From Clostridia bacterium (GTDB lineage Bacteria > Bacillota > Clostridia > Christensenellales > CAG-1252), in the NCBI GenBank assembly GCA_017394805.1, contig JAFPXC010000019.1, positions 1 to 49,416 of the forward strand: DNA of 49,416 nt, in the 5' to 3' direction. A program made the translations under genes and the position numbers. Every line of letters starts with the position of its first letter. Positions within the stretch are counted from its first letter, which is position 1. The notes below the pieces were generated by a model. It worked only from the letters and a program-made list of their open reading frames with translations. It was not told the DNA's origin and did no database searches. This document shows positions 27,001 through 34,344 of this stretch, one piece after another.

Positions 27001-27132
27001 GATCGTCATTCCCAAAACGCCCCAGCCCGAAATGCCCGCGGGCAAGTCGTGCGGCGTGGAATCTAAGTTCGTAGATATGTCACGAATGGATTGTCCTGCT
27101 TGTTCAAACGCGGTGTTGAGAAGCGTGGTCAT
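24100..27132 (-). CDS. Membrane channel-like protein with two RCK/TrkA-like Rossmann regions and a C-terminal RyR domain
   Basis: This is a 1010-residue protein. Hydrophobic helices lie at about 36-63, 74-98, 105-120 and 137-160. A pore-like loop (FHGLFNGMGHLTFNG, 113-127) lies between the last two. A Rossmann-like strand IYVFTALNNETLLLAKDI (182-199) follows. Next are a charged Glu/Lys linker (205-232), a long middle region, then a second nucleotide-binding motif VMSLGFGGTGLAATMAMY (505-522), typical of RCK/TrkA-N domains. The C-terminus (about 935-1000) has SLEHQRWTRFHIANGWVY and a HGCILPYAYV, the pattern of bacterial RyR domains (EHxRW, GW, HPxLxPY). RyR and RCK modules bind small nucleotide-type ligands, so a ligand-gated ion channel is the likely role. 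Transcription is from a divergent promoter at 27178-27206. Confidence 0.75.
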   Translation of the reverse strand: MTTLLNTAFEQAGQSIRDISTNLDSTPHDLPAGISGWGVLGMTILALFIVAALFVGSMALYFYCRRRFSHRRWLIEIGFIGCAIAICAALNVFLYCYAGAHDISYAKAIAFTFHGLFNGMGHLTFNGADATAEGLSHGFICVYYGSALYAALMFFGILSSSANYEFYSYLMLRFRKENGKNIYVFTALNNETLLLAKDIVKYNGGEDEEEDAKQDAKEKNDEKKKEKANKTKCVVVFAIPTPKPFDRRDELCREVMANGFLYVSYSAETSKRRLFITRLFTKQKKKTVSIADIMCLNNHNYLSCDNEFCVFAFDSDDYLPNEERNMAMVFADIDCRIQADKNDGMRISYYILTNRQINYAAYDYKLRELRVDYYKKLQKLHANERSGESEEVESYLLSVSPSAKNFLKNATPPFKKAADFFSAEVEDVKRFMLAQKEEQEQLKNGVDKAKWKMVDKVAKVVTEAFARRFIVSVWNEPDVIAKAIVEKSTHLLKTIFARPDRDVTVMSLGFGGTGLAATMAMYSHAAYVDERFEANRYTAHIYDLDADRIGKCVANERPYCLVSFVGENGSSTPYRGRKNTNLHDQISQLQTEFVKGEKANGKTPVPSSVRHEDLAKEMKYPILNFHAENCQDLDFLRAFDDEGGATRPDFVFVATGDDYANVRMANAITQKIVNTSLLQPQRPMDVFVVIWDNTNNDLLSSGGGKWIDKYTVSIEDAKRNAGEILRLHIIGNNDRLYSAKNTIVFSEPIAFHNQYEEIADYDQKDDFADWCIRANIADADGTAVRTQKDRNGLPKTEKDTAQRKIDSFNTHFYHTIARARTEEKNDAGVYVTAMTAEAAAMDDASARNATLRKTAMPADIAATTEESTARMLLWISKYTARVNALPGYVDNLDQRLKYLVLDLWRKESNAMVALNCDLYHYLLADCFRLNDEALPDGEKLARYAQLASLEHQRWTRFHIANGWVYSGQKEKFELVYQHGCILPYAYVKEDTVLYDLSNVLMAWKYGKPTE

Positions 27133-27177
27133 AGATAGTGTTCCGTCCTTTTCTTTTGTGATGAAATTCTTATTATT

Positions 27178-27206
27178 ACTCTACCATACTTTTCTATTAT
27201 TGTAAA
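27178..27206 (-). promoter_or_regulatory. Promoter of the RyR channel gene
   Basis: On the minus strand TTTACA (27201-27206) and TAGAGT (27178-27183) are 17 bp apart, 46 bp upstream of the ATG. Confidence 0.5.
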
Positions 27207-27358
27207 GATACAAAATGAAGAAATCCACGCCCTGCCCGCGCGGCACGGCAAACGTTGCGGCCGAATATTTCCCGATGGCGTTTTTTTGTTTCCTCAAGCG
27301 GCGAAAGTATGGTACAATGGAGATAGAGTCCGTCCGAAAGACGAAAAAGAGGTAGGAT

Positions 27359-28399
27359 ATGATTACGTTTGAAAGCGATTATACCACGGGGGCGCATCCC
27401 GAAGTGTTGAAGCGGTTGGCGGAGACCAACCTCGAGCCGTTGGTCGGCTATGGGCAGGACGCGTATTGCGACAGCGCCAAGGCCAAGATACGCCGCGCCA
27501 TCGGGCGCGAGGACGTGGACGTGGAACTTTTGGCGGGCGGTACGCAGACCAACGCGGTGGTGATAGCCACGATGCTCCGCGATCACGAGGGCGTCGTTGC
27601 CGCCGCCACGGGACATATCAACGCGCACGAGGCGGGCGCCGTGGAGTACACGGGGCACAAGGTGTTGCCCCTCCCCCAAAAGGAAGGCAAAATCGTCGCC
27701 GCCGACCTCGTGCGGTATATGGAAACCTTTTATGCGGACGAAAGCCACGAACACATGGTTTTCCCCGGCATGGTATATATTTCCCACCCCACGGAGTATG
27801 GCACTTTGTACACCAAGGCCGAGCTTGCGGCCATTGCGGCCGTATGCCGCAGGTACGATATCCCCCTCTTTTTGGACGGGGCGCGGCTTGCCTATGCGCT
27901 CGAAAGCCGCACGACCGACGTCACCTTGGCGGACGTCGCCGACCTCGCGGACGTCTTCTATATCGGGGGCACCAAAGCGGGCGCGTTGTGCGGCGAAGCC
28001 GTCGTGTTCACGCGAGGGAATCGCCCCGCGCACTTCCTCACCTCGGTCAAGCGTCGAGGTGCGCTGTTGGCCAAAGGTCGCCTCTTGGGCGTGCAGTTCG
28101 ACGCGCTGTTCACGGACGACCTCTACTTCCGTATCGGCCGCCACGCCATCGACTGCGCGGAGAAGATGAAAGGCATCTTTGCCGCGCGCGGATTCTCGTT
28201 TTTCCTCGATTCCCCCACCAATCAGCAATTCGTTATTCTCTCGAACGACCAAATGGCGCGATTGCGCCGAAGCGTGGGTTTCTCCTATTGGGAGCCTTAC
28301 GATTCGACGCATACCGTCGTGCGCTTCGCCACGAGTTGGTCGACTACCGACGACGACCTCGCCGCGCTCGCCGCCGCTTTGGACGAATTGCAGTCCTAA
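27359..28399 (+). CDS. ltaE: Low-specificity L-threonine aldolase family, PLP-dependent
   Basis: This 346-residue fold-type I PLP enzyme is expected to cleave L-threonine or L-allo-threonine to glycine and acetaldehyde. It has SDYTTGAHPEVL at the N-terminus, AGGTQTN (59-65) for phosphate binding, LDGARL (172-177) with Asp173 contacting the pyridine nitrogen, and GGTKAGAL (203-210) with Lys206 as the Schiff-base lysine. Length is normal. GAGGTAGG lies just before the ATG. The gene stands alone between a divergent channel gene and its own terminator. Other beta-eliminating members of the family cannot be excluded. Confidence 0.9.
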   Translation: MITFESDYTTGAHPEVLKRLAETNLEPLVGYGQDAYCDSAKAKIRRAIGREDVDVELLAGGTQTNAVVIATMLRDHEGVVAAATGHINAHEAGAVEYTGHKVLPLPQKEGKIVAADLVRYMETFYADESHEHMVFPGMVYISHPTEYGTLYTKAELAAIAAVCRRYDIPLFLDGARLAYALESRTTDVTLADVADLADVFYIGGTKAGALCGEAVVFTRGNRPAHFLTSVKRRGALLAKGRLLGVQFDALFTDDLYFRIGRHAIDCAEKMKGIFAARGFSFFLDSPTNQQFVILSNDQMARLRRSVGFSYWEPYDSTHTVVRFATSWSTTDDDLAALAAALDELQS

Positions 28400-28430
28400 C
28401 GAGCGAAAATGCGCTTGCAAAACGCAAAAA

Positions 28431-28454
28431 CGGCGCGCAGTATATCGCGCGCCG
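28431..28454 (+). terminator. Terminator of the threonine aldolase gene
   Basis: An 8-bp stem CGGCGCGC / GCGCGCCG with an 8-nt loop is followed by CCTTTTTT. It starts 32 bp after the stop. Confidence 0.9.
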
Positions 28455-28466
28455 CCTTTTTTGTCG

Positions 28467-28607
28467 CTATTTGATTTTTCTCTGCAGGTCGGACAGCAAT
28501 AACCAAAGCACTACCACCGCGCCGAAAAGACGTAATCGTCCTTTGCTTTTGCTGTTCCTAAACGCTTTTCGCGCGAATTTCACGCGTCTACGCTCTTCGT
28601 CCGTCAT
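28467..28607 (-). CDS. Small single-pass membrane protein
   Basis: This is a 46-codon frame: an Arg/Lys-rich N-terminal half (MTDEERRRVKFARKAF...) followed by one hydrophobic helix (RLFGAVVVLWLLLSDL, about 27-42) and a basic end. That charge layout fits a small inner-membrane protein with the N-terminus in the cytoplasm. Only a weak GGAAAA lies upstream of the ATG. It follows the 119-aa gene on the same strand by 32 bp, so they may be co-transcribed. The function is unknown. A longer frame to 28742 exists but overlaps the neighbouring gene. Confidence 0.5.
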   Translation of the reverse strand: MTDEERRRVKFARKAFRNSKSKGRLRLFGAVVVLWLLLSDLQRKIK

Positions 28608-28639
28608 AATCGATTTTCCAATGCGGGCTATGGAAGGCT

Positions 28640-28999
28640 TTATGCCAAATAGTATCTGACGGTAACCGTCGTTGAAAAACCGCTGGGCGTAGTGCGCAGT
28701 ATCTCGTCCCCCTCGCGCATCATTTGATACATCGCGTTGCATACGCTGCGAGCGCGATTTTGCAAAAGCAACGCTTTTTGCACGTCGTTGGCGACGATAT
28801 CGATATACGTCTTCCCCTCGGTTTTGGCTATTTCGAATTGCATCGACAAGTAGGATCTGATGCGGTCGGTTGTAGACTTTTTCTCTTTCGTTGTTGCCGT
28901 AGGCGCGTTTGGTGCGGCGCTCGCTTCCAGGTCGGCGACTTTTTCTTCCAATACTTCGATGCGGCTAAGTAACTCAACGATAATTTTGTCGTAATCCAT
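28640..28999 (-). CDS. Conserved-looking small coiled-coil / helical protein
   Basis: This is a 119-residue protein. Residues 5-25 form a leucine-heptad coiled coil (ELLSRIEVLEEKVADLEAS). A flexible Ala/Thr/Lys linker follows to about 45. The C-terminal half is compact, with TYIDIVANDVQKALLLQNRA, then VCNAMYQMMREGDEIL and a final beta-rich STTVTVRYYL. This resembles a small winged-helix-type domain seen in hypothetical proteins of Clostridia, recalled from memory and not verified. The ATG at 28999 is preferred over 29134 because GGAGTG lies upstream and a consensus promoter sits between the two candidates. A symmetric element over the -10 suggests that it is regulated, perhaps by itself. Confidence 0.75.
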   Translation of the reverse strand: MDYDKIIVELLSRIEVLEEKVADLEASAAPNAPTATTKEKKSTTDRIRSYLSMQFEIAKTEGKTYIDIVANDVQKALLLQNRARSVCNAMYQMMREGDEILRTTPSGFSTTVTVRYYLA

Positions 29000-29023
29000 A
29001 AATAAACACTCCTTTCTCGCTGT

Positions 29024-29061
29024 TATACTCACAGTATACATAAGTATTTTCGGTTTGTCAA
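29024..29061 (-). promoter_or_regulatory. Consensus sigma-A promoter with an overlapping operator-like palindrome
   Basis: On the minus strand a perfect TTGACA (29056-29061) and TATACT (29033-29038) are spaced 17 bp apart. The -10 is one arm of the perfect dyad TATACT-CAC-AGTATA (29024-29038), well placed for a repressor to block transcription of the small gene pair. Confidence 0.75.
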
Positions 29062-29155
29062 CGGTTTTTCGCAGTTTTTTGAGTTTTTTATGGAAATAAC
29101 AATTTGTTCGGCGACGCCGTCTTTTTTCGGGCAAGCGGCGGGAGTGCGCCGCGGT

Positions 29156-30016
29156 TTATCCCAACGGCACGCATTGCGCCTGCTCGTCGAAGAACGGTTT
29201 GGCGATTTGGTATATTTTGCCCCCGTTTTGTTTGGATACGTAACTGCTGTGATTCGCCCCTTTGACGATGGCTATTTTGCTCTCTGCGATATGCTCGTGG
29301 ATATACGCGGTGTCCGCGAGGGGCATGATGTCGTATTCCCCCGCCACCACGTAGGCGGGCGTATGGATGCGCGCCAGGTACTCGGGCGTAAAGTCGGGCA
29401 AGGTGAGCATCAGGTCGTTCAACTTGTCCTTTTTGAATAGGTTCATCACCTTGATTGCCAATGTGAAATACCACTTGAACCGCTTGGGGTGCGAGTTTGC
29501 GCCGCAGGACACGATGGCCGCCACCTTGTCGGGGTGGTTCGCCGCCAGCGTGATGGCCACGATACCCCCGTCGCTGTGCCCCAGCACGAAGGGTTTGACG
29601 CGCATCTTCGCGTCGATAAATTCGGCTACGTCGCGGGCCATCGATTCGTAGGAAATCTCGCCGGGGTCGCTGCTCTGCCCGTGGCAACGGCTCTCTATGC
29701 AGTACACCGTGTAGTCGTTGGCCAGATAGCCCGCCAACTCCGCCAGCGCCGTCTTGTCGCCCGCGTTGCCGTGAATGAGCACGACGGGCTGCGTCCCCTC
29801 GCCGTAGCGCACGTAGTGCATACGCACCTCGGACAACTGCACGTCGCTCTCTTCCGCGGCCGCCACCCGTTCGGGCAGTCCCTCTGCCTTCAGCGTCACC
29901 AGATTGTACCGCTTGCTTTCCGCGCGCACCACGCCGCAATAACAGCCGAGCCCCACGCCCGCCATCACCGCGACCATCGCCGCCACGATCCACGCCACTT
30001 TCCCTTTCTTCTTCAT
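29156..30016 (-). CDS. Membrane-anchored alpha/beta hydrolase
   Basis: This 286-residue protein has a basic start and hydrophobic helix (about 7-30) acting as an uncleaved anchor or signal peptide, so the enzyme likely works outside the membrane. The alpha/beta hydrolase core follows: VVLIHGNAGDKTA (78-90) forms the oxyanion region, GHSDGG carries nucleophile Ser148, GEYDIMP holds the probable catalytic Asp near 231, and GANHSSYV holds the His near 258. The substrate is unknown; esterase or lipase-type hydrolysis is likely. GGAAAGGA precedes the ATG. It is a single-gene unit. Confidence 0.85.
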   Translation of the reverse strand: MKKKGKVAWIVAAMVAVMAGVGLGCYCGVVRAESKRYNLVTLKAEGLPERVAAAEESDVQLSEVRMHYVRYGEGTQPVVLIHGNAGDKTALAELAGYLANDYTVYCIESRCHGQSSDPGEISYESMARDVAEFIDAKMRVKPFVLGHSDGGIVAITLAANHPDKVAAIVSCGANSHPKRFKWYFTLAIKVMNLFKKDKLNDLMLTLPDFTPEYLARIHTPAYVVAGEYDIMPLADTAYIHEHIAESKIAIVKGANHSSYVSKQNGGKIYQIAKPFFDEQAQCVPLG

Positions 30017-30129
30017 TCGTCCTTTCCTCTCAGTTCTATTATATACCGTTCATGTAAAATCGCAAGAGTCGAGGTCGAATTGGCAGGGAAAGAAAAGGTA
30101 TTATAATAAATAAAGCAAGAAGGACGACT

Positions 30130-30686
30130 ATGACAATCGGAGAGACACTTTCAAAAGCTATAAAAGAGAACAAGTGGATAGAAATCTCGTATTTGAATCA
30201 AACGGAATACGACATATTGGATTGCCATAAAGTATATAAATGGCAAAGAAAAGAAAATATTTGTCACATTTTTCAATAGTAACTATTCGTTGAAAACGTT
30301 TGAGACGTGGATACTGTTTGAGAGAATTAAATCTGCAAAAGTCATTGATTTTGCAACATACGAAAGCAAAATAGATGTTGCGGATAAAATCGAACGGCAA
30401 CTGGATTTATACGAATGGTTGGGCTAGGCAAGATTTTGCGAAGAAGTATCCTGCTATTGCGTTTGAACTAAACGGCGGAGAGCATTTGGGAATAGTCGAA
30501 CGAGAGAAATCCGATAGAAAGAAGAAAGAGATATGTGAAAAGAAAGGTGTTAAACTTATTTTTGTCCCGAATTCTTTTGCTAAAGCGTATGAAAGCATTG
30601 CCAAAATCATTGTTTCCATCAAAGACAATAAGAGCATACAAATGTCGTTATTCGATGACAATGCGATGGATGATAGTACAATTTGA
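30130..30686 (+). pseudogene. Decayed helicase/nuclease-associated gene (WYL-like N-terminus, DUF2726-like nuclease end)
   Basis: Three frames carry pieces of one protein. The first, from ATG 30130, reads TLSKAIKENKWIEISYLNQT and then breaks near 30216. One base on, the sequence continues WIAIKYINGKEKKIFVTFF and runs to a stop at 30428 (DLYEWLG). A third frame, from about 30375, ends with AIAFELNGGEHLGI, an EKSDRKKKEICEKKG segment and VKLIFVP. The last is the Dx(n)ELxG...K...KLIFVP pattern of restriction-endonuclease-like DUF2726 domains. In intact relatives such pieces flank a large superfamily I helicase, which is absent. The GC content is much lower than in the flanking genes, pointing to a horizontally acquired defence- or repair-type gene that has been deleted internally. 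Confidence 0.6.
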
Positions 30687-30734
30687 AAGAAGGGAAAAGA
30701 GAGGAAAACATTTTACATTGCAAGGTTGAACAGA

Positions 30735-30788
30735 GACAACGACAAAAAAAGCGAACGCCGAGAGGGGTTCGCTTTTTTTGTCGTTGTC
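30735..30788. terminator. Very strong bidirectional terminator next to fba
   Basis: This is a perfect 22-bp inverted repeat (30735-30756 with 30767-30788, 10-nt loop). The inner part (AAAAAAAGCGAAC / GTTCGCTTTTTTT) alone forms the classical stem plus T-tract in both directions. It ends fba on the minus strand and shields the decayed gene on the plus strand. Confidence 0.85.
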
Positions 30789-30826
30789 GTTGCGAGGGGG
30801 CGGACGTCGCGCCCTGTCGCTTGGGT

Positions 30827-31789
30827 TTAGGCTTTGCCGGCGCAGCCGAGGACGTCGACCAATTTGTGACGGACCAACTCTTTGATGTTGGCGCGGGCGG
30901 GTTTGAGGTACTCGCGGGGGTCGAACTTGTCGGGATGCTCGTCGAAGAAGGCGCGAATGGTTCCGGTCATGGCGAGGCGCAGGTCGCTGTCGATGTTGAT
31001 CTTGCATACGGACAAGCGGCTGGCCTGGCGGAGTTGATCCTCGGGCACGCCGATGGCGTTGGGCATTTTGCCGCCGTGGGCGTTGACCATCTTGACGTAC
31101 TCTTGGGGTACGGAGCTACTGCCGTGCAGCACGATGGGGAAGCCGGGCAATCTGCGGCTGACCTCTTCGAGGATATCGAAGCGCAAGGCGGGGGGCACCA
31201 GAATGCCCTGCTCGTTGAGGGTGCATTGCTCGGGTTTGAACTTGTACGCGCCGTGCGAAGTGCCGATGGCGATGGCCAACGAATCGACGCCCGTGCGGGA
31301 GACGAACTCTTCCACCTCTTCGGGGCGGGTGTAGCTGCCGACCGCGTGGCTGACCTCGTCCTCGATGCCGGCCAAGGTGCCCAATTCGCCCTCGACCACC
31401 ACGCCGTGATCGTGCGCGTATTGCACGACTTTGCGGGTAACGGCGACGTTCTCCTCGAAGCTGAGGGCCGATCCGTCGATCATGACGGACGTAAAGCCGC
31501 CGTCGATGCAGGACTTGCAGGTCTCGAAGTCGGGACCGTGGTCAAGGTGCAACACGATGGGGATCTCGGGGCACTCGATGACGGCCGCCTCGACCAATTT
31601 GACCAAATAGGTGTGGTTGGCGTAGGCACGCGCGCCTTTGGACACTTGCAAAATCACGGGGGCTTTTTCTTCTTTGCAAGCCTCGGTGATGCCTTGCACG
31701 ATCTCCATGTTGTTGACATTGAACGCGCCGATGGCGTAACCGCCTTTGTAGGCCTTTTCAAACATTTCTTTCGACGTAACTAAGGGCAT
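30827..31789 (-). CDS. fba: Class II fructose-1,6-bisphosphate aldolase
   Basis: This 320-residue zinc-dependent aldolase interconverts fructose-1,6-bisphosphate with DHAP and glyceraldehyde-3-phosphate in glycolysis. Family motifs include GAFNVNNMEIVQG (21-33), VLHLDHGPDFETC with the zinc and catalytic residues, SVMIDGSALSFEENVAVT, EGELGTLAGIEDE, GTSHGAYKF, and the zinc-binding LHGSSSVP. Phosphate-binding CKINIDSDLR is near the C-terminus. GGAGG lies 6 nt before the ATG. yqeY lies directly upstream on the same strand, about 45 bp away. Confidence 0.97.
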   Translation of the reverse strand: MPLVTSKEMFEKAYKGGYAIGAFNVNNMEIVQGITEACKEEKAPVILQVSKGARAYANHTYLVKLVEAAVIECPEIPIVLHLDHGPDFETCKSCIDGGFTSVMIDGSALSFEENVAVTRKVVQYAHDHGVVVEGELGTLAGIEDEVSHAVGSYTRPEEVEEFVSRTGVDSLAIAIGTSHGAYKFKPEQCTLNEQGILVPPALRFDILEEVSRRLPGFPIVLHGSSSVPQEYVKMVNAHGGKMPNAIGVPEDQLRQASRLSVCKINIDSDLRLAMTGTIRAFFDEHPDKFDPREYLKPARANIKELVRHKLVDVLGCAGKA

Positions 31790-31834
31790 AATGAACCTCC
31801 AAAAAATATTTTCTTTTTTATGTCAATAGCACAG

Positions 31835-32260
31835 CTATTGCAACTCCTTGAGTATTTGCGACACCTTGCGCATATCCACCCGTCCCGCGTATTCGGCCTT
31901 GAAGTGCTTCATCACGTTGGGCACCGAGCGGTCTTCCAAAGACAAAATGACCGCCTTTATCTCCTCGTCCGTCATCATTTGGGGGAGATATGCCGCGACC
32001 ACTTTGCGCTGTGCGGCGAGATCCTCGGCGGCTTCCGTTCTGCCCGCCGCGCGGTTGGCGGCCTCTTCCTCTTCGAGCTCGCGGTCCACCTTTTGGCATA
32101 CGGCGATGATGTCGGCCTCGCCGAGCTCCTTGCCTTTGGCGCGCAGGTTGATGGTCTCCAGCATCACCTTGCTGATCACGGCTTCCAGAGCGGCGACCTT
32201 GTTCTTATCCTTGTCTTTCATGGCAAGCATTTTTTCTTTTTTCAGTTGCATCAAATCCAT
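31835..32260 (-). CDS. yqeY: GatB/YqeY domain protein
   Basis: This 141-residue stand-alone YqeY protein is related to the tail domain of GatB amidotransferase. Typical features are the start LMQLKKEKMLAMKDKDKNKV, a long charged helix (DRELEEEEAANRAAGRTEAA), KVVAAYLPQMMTDEEI, and the final MRKVSQILKEL. The precise role is not settled; it is thought to relate to tRNA or aminoacyl-tRNA handling. The frame is open to 32431, but ATG 32260 has GGAG upstream and gives the family length. It lies upstream of fba and divergent from thrS. Confidence 0.9.
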   Translation of the reverse strand: MDLMQLKKEKMLAMKDKDKNKVAALEAVISKVMLETINLRAKGKELGEADIIAVCQKVDRELEEEEAANRAAGRTEAAEDLAAQRKVVAAYLPQMMTDEEIKAVILSLEDRSVPNVMKHFKAEYAGRVDMRKVSQILKELQ

Positions 32261-32383
32261 ACCAGACGCTCCTTTGTCTCCGACGCGGAGAGAATAATGC
32301 CTTCGAATGTTGCTTTCGTTCGCTCTCATTATATCACTATCTTTTGCGATACGCAACAAATAAATACTTTTTGCTTTGCTTTG

Positions 32384-32413
32384 TTGACAAATAGGCGCAA
32401 TAGGTTTTACACT
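32384..32413 (+). promoter_or_regulatory. thrS promoter
   Basis: TTGACA (32384-32389) and TACACT (32408-32413) are 18 bp apart, with a leader of about 55 nt to the ATG. That leader is too short to hold a T-box, the usual control of thrS in Bacillota. Confidence 0.6.
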
Positions 32414-32475
32414 ATATATGTAATTATGCAAAATATTCGCGCGGCGTGTCCGCGCGTAGACGAAGAGGTGTGTAT

Positions 32476-34275
32476 ATGAAGATTATCTACAAAGACGGTA
32501 CGGTCGCCGAATGTCCCCAAGAGCAAGAGTTGCAGGTCATTCGTCACACGGCGGCGCACGTGATGGCGCAAGCCATCAAGCGTCTCTATCCCCAGGCCGA
32601 TTTCGGCTATGGCCCCGCCACCGAGAAGGGCTTTTTCTACGACGTGGACTTGGGCGACGTCAAATTGACCGACGAGGACTTGACCGTTATCGAGAAGGAA
32701 ATGCAAAAGATCGTCAAAGAGAACCTGCCCATCAAGGCCTTTATCCTGCCCCGCGCCGAAGCCATCAAGTTGATGGAAGAGCGCCGGGAGAAGTATAAGG
32801 TGGAACATATCGGCGATCTGCCCGAAGACGCGGTCATCAGCTTCTATCAGCAAGGCGAATACATTGATATGTGCACCGGGCCCCACCTCACCTACACCAA
32901 GGCCCTCAAAGCGTTCAAACTCACCCAACAATCGGGCGCGTATTGGAAGAACGACAAGGCCAACAAGATGCTCACCCGCATCAACGGCGTGGCGTTCCGC
33001 TCGCAAGAGGAGTTGGCGGAGTACCTCAAACAGCAAGAGGAGATCGAGCGCCGCGACCACAACAAGTTGGGGCGCGAGTTGGAGTATTTCACCACGGTGG
33101 ACGTCATCGGTCAGGGCCTGCCTATCTTGATGCCCAAAGGCGCGCGCGTCATTCAGTTGTTGCAGCGCTGGGTGGAGGACGTCGAGCAAAAGCACGGCTA
33201 TCTCCTCACCAAGACGCCCTTTATGGCCAAGCGCGACCTCTATCGCATTTCGGGCCATTGGGACCACTACCGCGACGGTATGTTCATCTTGGGCGACGCG
33301 GACGACGAGACCAAAGAGTGCTTGGCGTTGCGCCCCATGACCTGCCCCTTCCAATACCAGGTCTATTTGGCCGATTCGCACAGTTACCGCGATCTGCCCA
33401 TGCGGTTGGGTGAGACCTCTACTCTGTTCCGCAACGAGGATTCGGGTGAGATGCACGGTCTTATCCGCGTGCGCCAATTCACCATTTCCGAGGGCCATAT
33501 CGTTCTGCGCCCCGACCAACTCGAAGAGGTGTTCCGCGATTGTTTGAGCCTGTCCAAGTATTTCTTGGGCACGGTCGGCCTTTTGGAGAACTGCACCTTC
33601 CGCTTCTCGCAATGGGATCCCAACAATACCAAGAAGTACGAGGGCACGCCCGAGCAATGGGACGTGGCACAACGCACCATGGCGCAGATTTTGGACGACC
33701 TCGGCGTGGAGTACACCATCGGCATCGACGAAGCCGCCTTCTACGGGCCCAAGTTGGACGTGCAATACAAAAACGTGTTCGGCAAAGAGGACACCATCGT
33801 CACCATCCAGATCGATATGCTGTTGGCCGAGAAGTTCGGTATGTACTACACCGACCAAGACGGGCAGAAGAAGTTGCCCTATATCATTCACCGCACCAGC
33901 CTGGGTTGCTACGAGCGCACCTTGGCCTACCTCATCGAGCGCTACGCGGGCGCTTTGCCCACCTGGCTCTCGCCCGAGCAAGTGCGCGTCCTCACCATCA
34001 CCGACCGCGCCGCCGCCTACGGCAAAGAGATTTACGAGGCGTTGGACGAGGCTGGCTTCCGCGTGCAGTTGGACGACAGCAGCAATACGCTGAAGTACAA
34101 GATCCGCGCCGCGCAGATGGAGAAAGTGCCCTTCATGGTCATCTTGGGCGACAAGGACGTGGAAAACAAGACCGTGTCCATTCGCCATCGTTCGGGCAAG
34201 GACTACGGCTCCATGCCCCTTGCCGAGTTCGTCGTGCTGCTCTCCGACGTGGTCAACAAGAAAGAGCAATTCTAA
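32476..34275 (+). CDS. thrS: Threonyl-tRNA synthetase lacking a full TGS domain
   Basis: This 599-residue class II synthetase charges tRNA-Thr. The editing domain begins almost at once with VIRHTAAHVMAQAI (21-34) and includes MCTGPHLTYT. The catalytic core has RPMTCPFQY with the zinc cysteine, the SYRDLPMRLGE region, motif 2 around FRNEDSGEMHGLIRVRQFT, and a C-terminal anticodon-binding domain (VRVLTITDRAAAYGKEI). Most bacterial ThrRS are about 640 residues with a TGS domain of about 60 residues first. Here only KIIYKDGTVAE remains before the editing domain. ATG 32476 is chosen because GAGGTG precedes it, although the frame is open earlier. Confidence 0.96.
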   Translation: MKIIYKDGTVAECPQEQELQVIRHTAAHVMAQAIKRLYPQADFGYGPATEKGFFYDVDLGDVKLTDEDLTVIEKEMQKIVKENLPIKAFILPRAEAIKLMEERREKYKVEHIGDLPEDAVISFYQQGEYIDMCTGPHLTYTKALKAFKLTQQSGAYWKNDKANKMLTRINGVAFRSQEELAEYLKQQEEIERRDHNKLGRELEYFTTVDVIGQGLPILMPKGARVIQLLQRWVEDVEQKHGYLLTKTPFMAKRDLYRISGHWDHYRDGMFILGDADDETKECLALRPMTCPFQYQVYLADSHSYRDLPMRLGETSTLFRNEDSGEMHGLIRVRQFTISEGHIVLRPDQLEEVFRDCLSLSKYFLGTVGLLENCTFRFSQWDPNNTKKYEGTPEQWDVAQRTMAQILDDLGVEYTIGIDEAAFYGPKLDVQYKNVFGKEDTIVTIQIDMLLAEKFGMYYTDQDGQKKLPYIIHRTSLGCYERTLAYLIERYAGALPTWLSPEQVRVLTITDRAAAYGKEIYEALDEAGFRVQLDDSSNTLKYKIRAAQMEKVPFMVILGDKDVENKTVSIRHRSGKDYGSMPLAEFVVLLSDVVNKKEQF

Positions 34276-34319
34276 CCGTTCGACGAGCGATTTGCGCTCA
34301 ATCGAAACAAGGAACAACG

Positions 34320-34344
34320 GGGTTTCCGCATACGGCGGAAACCC
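34320..34344 (+). terminator. Terminator of thrS
   Basis: A 10-bp perfect stem GGGTTTCCGC / GCGGAAACCC with a 5-nt loop is followed by TTTTTT. It starts 45 bp past the stop. Confidence 0.9.

Noticed and set aside
32261..32475. T-box riboswitch before thrS.
   Set aside because: No T-box consensus or specifier stem was found, and the mapped promoter leaves only about 55 nt of leader.
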